From: RGIG1959 sp045637645
Lineage (GTDB): Bacteria; Bacillota; Clostridia; Oscillospirales; Acutalibacteraceae
Direction of reading: 5' to 3'
Assembly (NCBI GenBank): GCA_045637645.1
Contig: JAZTZV010000014.1
Location: 1 to 60,792 of the forward strand
DNA: 60,792 nt
In this document: positions 8,228 through 14,485 of the stretch, piece by piece
Numbering within the stretch: the first letter of the stretch is position 1
How the letters are laid out: each line of letters opens with the position of its first letter
The notes under the pieces: model-generated
Seen by the model: the letters and a program-made list of their open reading frames with translations, nothing else
What the model was told of the DNA's origin: nothing
The model's database searches: none
Position numbers and translations under genes: made by a program

Positions 8228-8695
8228 TTGTCAAAACTGATTTATGTACACGACGACGACAATAAGTTGCCGGAAATCTTATTGCAAGCTTTGAAAGAAA
8301 ACGGTTATTCCACAGATCACGCCGATTTGACAAATCGCCCTTCTTCGGAACACATCCGCGCCGATATCGCCTTCCTTTGCACAAATACCATCGACACCCA
8401 GCGCATCACCGTCGGCGATTTGACGCTGGATTTGGATAATATCAGCGCTTACCTCGAAAACGGCAATCGCATCCATTTTACTCCTATTGAATTTTCGATG
8501 CTGTCATATTTAATGAAAAACGTGCATCGTGCTGTACCAAGAGACGAATTGCTTTCGGCAGTTTGGGGCTTTGATGGAATCAACAGTACCCGCGTCGCCG
8601 ACGACACCGCCAAGCGTCTGCGCCGCAAACTTCAAAACACAACAGTGGTGTTGGAAACCGTTTGGAATTTTGGTTTTCGTGTTCGCAAAAAATAA
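8228..8695 (+). CDS. Winged-helix (OmpR-type) DNA-binding protein with a truncated receiver
   Basis: The 155-residue protein has a complete OmpR/PhoB-type winged helix at about 60-155 (TPIEFSMLSYLM, RDELLSAVWG, VADDTAKRLRRKL, then ETVWNFGFRVR). The N-terminal 55 residues look like the beginning of a receiver domain (LIYVHDDDNKLPEILLQAL, ENGY), but the region with the phosphoacceptor Asp and the signalling Lys is missing; where the Asp would fall the sequence reads IAFLCTN. TTG at 8228 is chosen because AGAGGTGAT lies just upstream; the in-frame GTG at 8219 has no SD. It has no kinase neighbour. A phosphorylation-independent regulator is the likely reading. Target genes are unknown. Confidence 0.75.
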   Translation: MSKLIYVHDDDNKLPEILLQALKENGYSTDHADLTNRPSSEHIRADIAFLCTNTIDTQRITVGDLTLDLDNISAYLENGNRIHFTPIEFSMLSYLMKNVHRAVPRDELLSAVWGFDGINSTRVADDTAKRLRRKLQNTTVVLETVWNFGFRVRKK

Positions 8696-8705
8696 CGGAT
8701 ACTTT

Positions 8706-8745
8706 ACAGTCCTGCGAAAACAATGTCGCAGGACTGTTTCTTTTT
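8706..8745 (+). terminator. Terminator of the winged-helix gene
   Basis: 12-bp stem ACAGTCCTGCGA/TCGCAGGACTGT with an 8-nt loop followed by TTTCTTTTT, ten bases after the stop codon. Confidence 0.88.
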
Positions 8746-8756
8746 GGATTTATTTA

Positions 8757-8765
8757 TGCTATACT
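8757..8765 (+). promoter_or_regulatory. Extended -10 promoter of cca
   Basis: TGCTATACT (extended TGn plus TATACT at 8760-8765) lies 21 bp upstream of the cca ATG. No convincing -35 is seen at 16-18 bp, so the extended -10 probably carries recognition. Confidence 0.5.
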
Positions 8766-8786
8766 GTATTCAAAGGAGGTGAGCGC

Positions 8787-10112
8787 ATGAAACTTTCGCC
8801 ATCAGCCACGCACATCATCCATACCCTGAACAATGCCGGATTTGAAGCTTTCGCCGTCGGCGGCTGTGTGCGCGACATGCTTCGCGGGATCACCCCCGAT
8901 GATACCGACATCACCACCAACGCGCTCCCCTCGCAAATTCTGCAGGTGTTTAGCAATGAGCGTGTGATCCCGACGGGATTGCAACACGGTACCGTCACGG
9001 TTTTAATCGAAAACGAACCGTTTGAAATCACAACCTATCGAACCGACGGCACCTATTCCGACGGACGTCATCCCGACACTGTCGCCTTCACCGCTTCTTT
9101 AAACGAAGATCTTGCGCGCCGCGATTTCACCGTCAACGCGATGGCGTACCACCCTGTCGTCGGGGTTGTGGATCCGTTCGGCGGCAAATCGGATCTGGAA
9201 CACCGCTTGTTGCAATGTGTGGGTGACCCCGTCAAACGCTTTGATGAAGATGCTCTGCGCATCGCGCGACTGGTGCGATTTATGAGCACATTGAATTTTG
9301 ACTGCGATCCCGATACTGCCAAAGCCGCTCACGACGCTGTCGGCAATTTAGATATGGTCGCCGCCGAACGTAAGCGCGTCGAGTTGATGAAATGCTTGAT
9401 GGGCGACGGCTTTTTGCGCGTCAGTGAAGAATTCCACGATGTGTTGTGCCGCATTGTACCGATTTTAACACCCTTATACGGCTTTGAACAGCACAACCTG
9501 CATCACAGTTTTGATGTCTACACGCACACAATGCGTGCCGTTCACGCGGCAGAAAAGGATCCGCTCGTGCGACTCGCCGCACTCTTTCACGATGTCGGCA
9601 AACCCGACACCTTTTTCAAGGACGAACACGGCATCGGTCATTTCTACGGACATCCTGCCGTTAGCGAACAGCTCGCCGCACAAGCCATGCACGACCTTCG
9701 TTTTGACAACGCGACCATGCAAGCGGTGTTACCGCTCGTACGCCACCACGACTCCCCTATCCTCGATAATCGGCGACAAATCAAGCGTTACCTTTCCAAG
9801 TTCGGGCGCGAAACATTGGAACGTTTGTTGCTTGTCAAACAAGCCGACGCCGCGGCATGTCATCTTGACAGTGTACCTCCCGATTTTGCCTTTGTTCACG
9901 CATGGATCGAAGATATACTGGCAGCAAACGAATGCCTGACTCTTCGCGATTTGGCAATCGGCGGCAACGATTTGATCGCCTTGGGTATCCCTGCAGGCCC
10001 GTCGATCGGTATTCTTCTCAACCGTTTATTGGAAGCGGTGATTGATGAGCGTTGTCAAAATGACCGTTTGTCCTTACTCGCGCTCGCAAAGGAGCTTTAT
10101 CATGACGTTTAA
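8787..10112 (+). CDS. cca: CCA tRNA nucleotidyltransferase with HD domain
   Basis: The enzyme adds or repairs the 3' CCA of tRNAs. The ATG at 8787 follows AAAGGAGG; a longer frame starting inside the previous gene is not credible. The 441-residue protein shows the class II nucleotidyltransferase core GGCVRD (25-30) with the DDTD metal site just after, the RRDFTVNAMA and DEDALRIARLVRF motifs, and a C-terminal HD-type phosphohydrolase domain (LFHDVGKPDTFF, HHDSP). The HD module suggests 2',3'-cyclic phosphodiesterase/phosphatase side activity as in other fused enzymes. It overlaps the next gene by 11 bp. Confidence 0.93.
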   Translation: MKLSPSATHIIHTLNNAGFEAFAVGGCVRDMLRGITPDDTDITTNALPSQILQVFSNERVIPTGLQHGTVTVLIENEPFEITTYRTDGTYSDGRHPDTVAFTASLNEDLARRDFTVNAMAYHPVVGVVDPFGGKSDLEHRLLQCVGDPVKRFDEDALRIARLVRFMSTLNFDCDPDTAKAAHDAVGNLDMVAAERKRVELMKCLMGDGFLRVSEEFHDVLCRIVPILTPLYGFEQHNLHHSFDVYTHTMRAVHAAEKDPLVRLAALFHDVGKPDTFFKDEHGIGHFYGHPAVSEQLAAQAMHDLRFDNATMQAVLPLVRHHDSPILDNRRQIKRYLSKFGRETLERLLLVKQADAAACHLDSVPPDFAFVHAWIEDILAANECLTLRDLAIGGNDLIALGIPAGPSIGILLNRLLEAVIDERCQNDRLSLLALAKELYHDV

Positions 10113-10980
10113 CTGTTCTCTTTGTCCGCACCGTTGCGGGGCGCTTCGTGACAACACAAACGGACACGGACGATGCCGCATGCCTGCCGCACCGAAAGTC
10201 GCCAGAGCAGCACTTCATTTCGGCGAAGAACCGTGTATCAGCGGTCAAAACGGCTCGGGTACCGTCTTTTTCTCGGGTTGCTCGCTGTCGTGCGTGTTTT
10301 GTCAAAACCGTGAAATCAGCCACGAAGATCGCGGTGTCATCATCGATGCGCAACGGTTGGCGGACATCTTTCGCGAACTTGTCGAACAGGGTGCGGAAAA
10401 TATCAATTTAGTCAATCCTACGCACTATGCGCACGCGATTCGTGAGGCGCTCTTGCTGTACAAGCCATCTGTTCCCGTGTTGTACAATAGCAGTGGCTAT
10501 GAACGCGTCGAAACACTCAAAAGTCTCGAAGGCTTGATCGATATTTACCTGCCCGATTACAAATACGCCGACGATGTGCTTGCCGAAAGCTTCAGCGGCA
10601 TCCAACAATATCGCGCAACCACGCTCGATGCCATTGCAGAAATGCTACGACAGGTCGGGCATTTGCATATCGAAAACGGACGTGCAACACACGGTGTGAT
10701 GGTGCGACATTTGGTGCTTCCCGGTCACACCAAAAACAGTCTCGCGGCACTGGATGATCTATACGAGCATTTCGAAAACGACTTGTTTGTCAGTTTGCTG
10801 TTCCAATACACGCCCATTCTCCCCCTTGAGCAGAAGGAACTCAATCGACCGCTGACAGCACGCGAATGTCAAAAGGTGTTTGACGCAATGTGCGAACGCG
10901 GGTTTGAAAACGGCTATGTCCAAGACCGCGAAAGCACAGGCAAAGATTTCATCCCTGCGTTCGATTTTACGGGTATATAA
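10102..10980 (+). CDS. PflX-like radical SAM protein (pyruvate formate-lyase activase homologue)
   Basis: This 292-residue protein belongs to the radical SAM group annotated as PflX/putative glycyl-radical activating enzyme homologues; its substrate is not known. The radical SAM cluster motif is C60-x3-C64-x2-C67. An extra N-terminal Cys set (C5, C8, C12, C25) may hold a second cluster or zinc. ATG at 10102, with AAAGGAG upstream, lies inside the end of cca and implies translational coupling. There is no glycyl-radical enzyme next to it, so calling it a pyruvate formate-lyase activator would be over-interpretation. Confidence 0.8.
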   Translation: MTFNCSLCPHRCGALRDNTNGHGRCRMPAAPKVARAALHFGEEPCISGQNGSGTVFFSGCSLSCVFCQNREISHEDRGVIIDAQRLADIFRELVEQGAENINLVNPTHYAHAIREALLLYKPSVPVLYNSSGYERVETLKSLEGLIDIYLPDYKYADDVLAESFSGIQQYRATTLDAIAEMLRQVGHLHIENGRATHGVMVRHLVLPGHTKNSLAALDDLYEHFENDLFVSLLFQYTPILPLEQKELNRPLTARECQKVFDAMCERGFENGYVQDRESTGKDFIPAFDFTGI

Positions 10981-10983
10981 AGA

Positions 10984-11020
10984 AAACGAGGTTGCCGAAA
11001 CGACAACCTCGTTTGTTGTT
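10984..11020. terminator. Shared terminator between the radical SAM gene and the TIR gene
   Basis: Stem AAACGAGGTTG/CAACCTCGTTT (10984-10994 and 11004-11014) sits between two convergent genes. The plus strand continues with GTTGTTTT; the minus strand continues with TTCTTTA. It is probably bidirectional and stronger on the plus strand. Confidence 0.8.
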
Positions 11021-12493
11021 TTAATAATCTTTTGCTTTACCGCAACGCATACATTTGATTCCGCCGAACAATCCTTTTTTGAAAGAACCGCCGCAACGAC
11101 GACACACACCTTGCTTGATGCGTGCCTGTTCCAATTGTTGATATTCTTCATCCAACTGTTTGTCGGATGTCACTTTAAAATCAAATTCGTACACGCACGA
11201 ATTCTCCACCCAAAATTGCGTGTGGTATACTCCGACAGGTACATACGATCCGTCGCTTCCGTGTATGATCCAGCTTTTCGCAACGCGATCATAGTTCGGT
11301 TGCCAATCCAAATACGATTCGTCATCAAACACGATTACATTTTTGCTGTTTCGAATACGCATACCGGTTTTGATTTTGGTTTTGTGACGCAATGCGGATC
11401 CGCTGACGCGAAGATGGAAATACACCACATCGAATTCGTCATAATTAAATGTTTCCGCATAGGTTCCCGTCGGCCAACAATTGTTAAAATCGTTGGAGCC
11501 GATCGCGCTGACATTAAAAATCAGTCCGGGGCCGTTTGCACGAGAAGCCAAAAGCTCGTCAACAGGTTGGCTCGTGCTTTCCGCAGGCGAATCGGTTTTC
11601 ACATTTAAAATTTTATCAATGCCGCGAAGCAGATCTTGCGTCGCACCGATTTTTCCGAGATCCTGTGCCTGCAACATTTTGAATTTTTCGGGCAAGTCGT
11701 ACGCATCCATATCTTTATAGCACGGGATCAGCACTTTCGACTTATCCTTTGCCATCAACTTCAAGAAGCGCGACCATTCGTTTTGCACCCACACCGCGTG
11801 CAGATGATCGTACGATGTACCGACGACCAACATCACTTTTGCGCTGTTGAGAGCGGCAAAAATGTAAGGCTCGTACTGTCTGCCGAGTTTATCTTCAAGC
11901 GTGATGCGCGCAAAAAACACGCGATAACCCTTTTGCGTCAGAACGTCATACAAATCCTGCGCCATCACGCTGTCAATCGTACGTTGTCCGTTTGCATCGG
12001 TTTCTTTATAACAAATGAAAATATCGTACGGCGATTCGTTGCGACTGACATCCAGAATATCCGCCATGATCTCATCGATGCGTGCCGCTTCACTTTCATA
12101 CACCGCTTTTGCCGCCGAATCGGCGTGCTCAATTGCCGCTTTGCAATTCGAGTCATCCTGCAACTGCGTGAAGGACGCACGATGGCAGGTCGGGATTTTG
12201 TTCCCCGTCGCGGGATCGTCCACATATTCAATGCCGTAATCGCAAAGGCACAAACCCCAATACGCTTCCGCTTCATCGGAAAACTCCGCCAAAATACTTT
12301 CGTAGATATTGGCCGCTTTATCAAACTCGCCCGCCATACGCAAACGGTTGGCACGGTTGAACAAGTTGGTTTTCTTTTCGCTGTCAGCGTTCGGAACGGT
12401 TTGTTTGGTGTCGCAATAATAACACTGCGCCACATTGGAACCTTCAATGATTTCCAAATCGCCGCCGCACATTTTACATTTAAAAACTGCCAT
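11021..12493 (-). CDS. TIR-domain protein with N- and C-terminal zinc ribbons
   Basis: ATG at 12493 is chosen (AAGAAGG seven bases upstream). The 490-residue protein has, in order: a zinc ribbon (C6, C9, C24, C27), a helical TPR-like segment (about 44-150), a TIR domain (about 155-293, beginning YDIFICYKETD, with Glu208 in QYEPYIFAALNSAK as the candidate catalytic Glu), a beta-rich domain (about 320-440), and a second zinc ribbon (C464, C467, C481, C484). Bacterial TIR domains often hydrolyse NAD+ or make NAD-derived signals in anti-phage defence, but the zinc-ribbon/TIR layout is also widespread in Firmicutes with no known role. No ThsA-like effector lies nearby. The gene is monocistronic with its own promoter. 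Confidence 0.85.
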   Translation of the reverse strand: MAVFKCKMCGGDLEIIEGSNVAQCYYCDTKQTVPNADSEKKTNLFNRANRLRMAGEFDKAANIYESILAEFSDEAEAYWGLCLCDYGIEYVDDPATGNKIPTCHRASFTQLQDDSNCKAAIEHADSAAKAVYESEAARIDEIMADILDVSRNESPYDIFICYKETDANGQRTIDSVMAQDLYDVLTQKGYRVFFARITLEDKLGRQYEPYIFAALNSAKVMLVVGTSYDHLHAVWVQNEWSRFLKLMAKDKSKVLIPCYKDMDAYDLPEKFKMLQAQDLGKIGATQDLLRGIDKILNVKTDSPAESTSQPVDELLASRANGPGLIFNVSAIGSNDFNNCWPTGTYAETFNYDEFDVVYFHLRVSGSALRHKTKIKTGMRIRNSKNVIVFDDESYLDWQPNYDRVAKSWIIHGSDGSYVPVGVYHTQFWVENSCVYEFDFKVTSDKQLDEEYQQLEQARIKQGVCRRCGGSFKKGLFGGIKCMRCGKAKDY

Positions 12494-12528
12494 GGGATCG
12501 CCTTCTTTTGACAAAATTTTCATATTTT

Positions 12529-12557
12529 AATATAGCACATCCACCAAATGTTTTCAA
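12529..12557 (-). promoter_or_regulatory. Promoter of the TIR gene
   Basis: Minus-strand TTGAAA (12552-12557), 17-bp spacer, TATATT (12529-12534); the start codon is about 35 bp downstream. Confidence 0.82.
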
Positions 12558-12572
12558 GTCGTAAAAAACGAA

Positions 12573-12596
12573 AAAGAGCAGCGCTCGCTGCTCTTT
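12573..12596 (-). terminator. Terminator after spoVM (end of the yicC-spoVM run)
   Basis: 10-bp stem AAAGAGCAGC/GCTGCTCTTT with a 4-nt loop. On the minus strand it is followed by a T-rich stretch (TTTTTCGTTTTTT). It lies six bases past the spoVM stop and just upstream of the TIR promoter, separating the two units. Confidence 0.88.
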
Positions 12597-12601
12597 AGTC
12601 T

Positions 12602-12697
12602 TTATACATCCTGTGTGTACATGGTTCGCGGGATCTTAAAAAGCTTGCGAAGGATCCCCGACAAGAATTTCGGGCTTTTGTACAATACGATGTGCAT
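12602..12697 (-). CDS. spoVM: Stage V sporulation protein SpoVM (microprotein)
   Basis: A 31-codon gene beginning ATG at 12697 behind AAAGGGGGAAG. The product starts MHIVLYKSPKFLSGIL and is rich in Lys and hydrophobic residues, matching the SpoVM pattern of a 26-residue amphipathic helix (compare the K-L-P-K-F-L-G-G-I core in Bacillus). SpoVM binds the convex outer forespore membrane and anchors SpoIVA, starting spore-coat assembly. Position confirms the call: it follows thiN at the end of the prpC-prkC-rsgA-thiN run, exactly as in Bacillus. About five residues at the C-terminus exceed the Bacillus length. Confidence 0.85.
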   Translation of the reverse strand: MHIVLYKSPKFLSGILRKLFKIPRTMYTQDV

Positions 12698-12710
12698 GAT
12701 GCTTCCCCCT

Positions 12711-12857
12711 TTAACAAATCACGCCGCTGAACGACACGATCACAAGCACGATCAACGTGACGACCAGCAGGAGTTCCGACGGGCAGATGAGCGACAGCAG
12801 CACACCGATCCCGAACGCCGCCACCAAATAGATCGGGCGACACCGCGATCGTTTCAT
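12711..12857 (-). CDS. 48-residue membrane microprotein between thiN and spoVM
   Basis: ATG at 12857 with GGAAGGGAGA upstream. The predicted peptide has a basic N-terminus (MKRSRCRPIYL), two short hydrophobic stretches (about 9-22 and 25-45) separated by CPSE, and ends in Cys. Lying between thiN and spoVM, it may be co-transcribed and have a sporulation or envelope role, but no function is known. The good SD and codon-like composition argue for a real gene; the longer in-frame extension to 13010 has no SD and overlaps thiN. Confidence 0.6.
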   Translation of the reverse strand: MKRSRCRPIYLVAAFGIGVLLSLICPSELLLVVTLIVLVIVSFSGVIC

Positions 12858-12951
12858 CGTCACCACTCTCCCTTCCGTTCGGACGCTTTCCTTTGAGCGT
12901 CCGCCGTTCACTATCAGCATATGAACGACCGAGAGATCGGTGAAAGAAAAA

Positions 12952-13581
12952 TCAATCCTTTTTCGCAAGGATCTCAAGCAAAAAACCGCTTTCGAGTTCC
13001 ACGGTGACATCGTTTTTCAAGAAGCCGTTGCTGACACCGAGCGGAAAAGCGGTGTCAAGTGTCGCACGGTCAAGCGCGTATTCTGCGCCGCGAATCGTCA
13101 CGCCGCGCGCCTCACCGCCGTAAGGGAGAAGTGACAGATAATACCCCGTTTTGCAAGGGATCGTGTGCGTACCGCTTGCGAGCAAGCGAACTTCATGCCG
13201 TTCATCCACAAGCACACCGCTTGCATCGTGTTCCTGCAAATAGCGAAGCAAAAACACATTGCTGATCGTATGATCCAATCGGCCGCCGAGGCATCCAAGA
13301 AGCAAAAAATCCCGATAGCCGCGCGACAACGCATCCTTCGCCGCGGCAAACACATCGGTGTCATCCTTTTGCGTCGGCAACACGTCAATCGGTACTCCTT
13401 CAAAGCAAGGCATCGACGAAGAATCGAAATCGCCGATCAAGCGATGCGGTTTGATATCCATTGCAGCAAGTAAGTGTTGTCCTCCGTCGGCGGCAACAAA
13501 GAAATCATCATCGCGCAGATAGGCTTTCAAAAACGCCGCATCTTCAAACGGCGATGCGCCGACGATCACACAGCGTTTCAT
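12952..13581 (-). CDS. thiN: Thiamine diphosphokinase
   Basis: Transfers pyrophosphate from ATP to thiamine, giving thiamine diphosphate. The 209-residue product carries the family motifs VAADGG near residue 30, IGDFDSS (active-site aspartates), KDDTD, and LGGRLDHTISN. ATG at 13581 overlaps the rsgA stop as ATGA, indicating translational coupling, so the longer frame is not used. In Bacillus rpe lies between rsgA and thiN; here rpe is absent. Thiamine diphosphate made here is the cofactor of the Dxs encoded at 50689. Confidence 0.92.
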   Translation of the reverse strand: MKRCVIVGASPFEDAAFLKAYLRDDDFFVAADGGQHLLAAMDIKPHRLIGDFDSSSMPCFEGVPIDVLPTQKDDTDVFAAAKDALSRGYRDFLLLGCLGGRLDHTISNVFLLRYLQEHDASGVLVDERHEVRLLASGTHTIPCKTGYYLSLLPYGGEARGVTIRGAEYALDRATLDTAFPLGVSNGFLKNDVTVELESGFLLEILAKKD

Positions 13582-14471
13582 TTGTTTTCCCATTCCTTCC
13601 ATTCCTTCGCCTCGTTATACAGTGCCGTATAGCTTTCATGGCGCGAAGGAGCAATGTCGCCGTCCTCCAACGCTTGTCTCACGCGACAACCCTTTTCGAC
13701 CGTATGCGAGCATGACGTGAAGCGGCAATCGTGCAAATACGGTTCAAATTCGCGAAAACAGAACGCCAAATCGTCTTTGTCGATATGCTCGAGACGTTGT
13801 GCGTCCAGCGACGAAAAGCCCGGTGTATCCACCAAATAACCGCCGCTCGCTTGCGGATACAAACACGCACTGCGGGTGGTGTGGCGACCGCGGCCGAGTT
13901 TTTTGCTCGTTTCTCCGACCGCCAGCGCGAGCGTCGGATCCAGCACGTTGATCACACTGCTTTTACCGACACCGGAGTTACCCGCAAAGGCGCAAATTTT
14001 GCCCTCAAGCAACGCCACAAGCGGTTGAAGCGTTTGCGGTTCGTTCGCGCAAACCGACAGCACCGTATAACCCGCTTTTCCATACAACTCCTCGAGTTCC
14101 GCCGAGGATGCCAAATCGGTTTTGTTAAACACCATGATCGGTTCGATGCCTTTGTGCTCGGCGACCGCCAACATGCGGTCGATCACAGGCAGGCTCGGCT
14201 CGGGGTCGGTCATGGAAATGATCAGCACGAGCGCATCCAAATTCGCAACGGGCGGGCGGATGAGGCTGTTTTTACGCTCATGCACCGATTCGAGGACGCC
14301 TTTTTTAGAGTCGTCGACCGTAATGGTCACACGGTCGCCCGCATACGGCGTCACGCCGAGCTTGCGAAGAGAGCCGCGCGCGCGACATTCGTATACGCCG
14401 TCGGCGGCCTCTACATAATAGAAGCCGCCGATGCCTTGTAATATCAATCCTTCAAGAGAACGTTCCTGCAT
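13578..14471 (-). CDS. rsgA: Ribosome small-subunit GTPase RsgA (YloQ/CpgA)
   Basis: RsgA is a circularly permuted GTPase that checks and matures the 30S subunit. The 297 residues show an N-terminal OB fold (about 1-70), then the permuted order G4 NKTD (116-119), G1 GNSGVGKS (164-171), G3 DTPG (215-218), and a C-terminal zinc knuckle (C-x5-C-x-H-x5-C in the CRFTSCSHTVEKGC region). It sits between prkC and thiN; in Bacillus CpgA is a PrkC substrate, so the neighbouring kinase may phosphorylate it. Confidence 0.95.
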   Translation of the reverse strand: MQERSLEGLILQGIGGFYYVEAADGVYECRARGSLRKLGVTPYAGDRVTITVDDSKKGVLESVHERKNSLIRPPVANLDALVLIISMTDPEPSLPVIDRMLAVAEHKGIEPIMVFNKTDLASSAELEELYGKAGYTVLSVCANEPQTLQPLVALLEGKICAFAGNSGVGKSSVINVLDPTLALAVGETSKKLGRGRHTTRSACLYPQASGGYLVDTPGFSSLDAQRLEHIDKDDLAFCFREFEPYLHDCRFTSCSHTVEKGCRVRQALEDGDIAPSRHESYTALYNEAKEWKEWENK

Positions 14472-14485
14472 ACATGCATCGTCCT

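Noticed and set aside
8529..8786. N-terminal extension of cca into the upstream gene
   Set aside because: It would cross the winged-helix gene end, a strong terminator and the cca promoter; ATG 8787 has a consensus SD.
11021..12493. TIR gene as part of a Thoeris or other known multi-gene defence system
   Set aside because: No ThsA, SIR2, STING or Argonaute gene lies alongside; its neighbours are housekeeping or sporulation genes.
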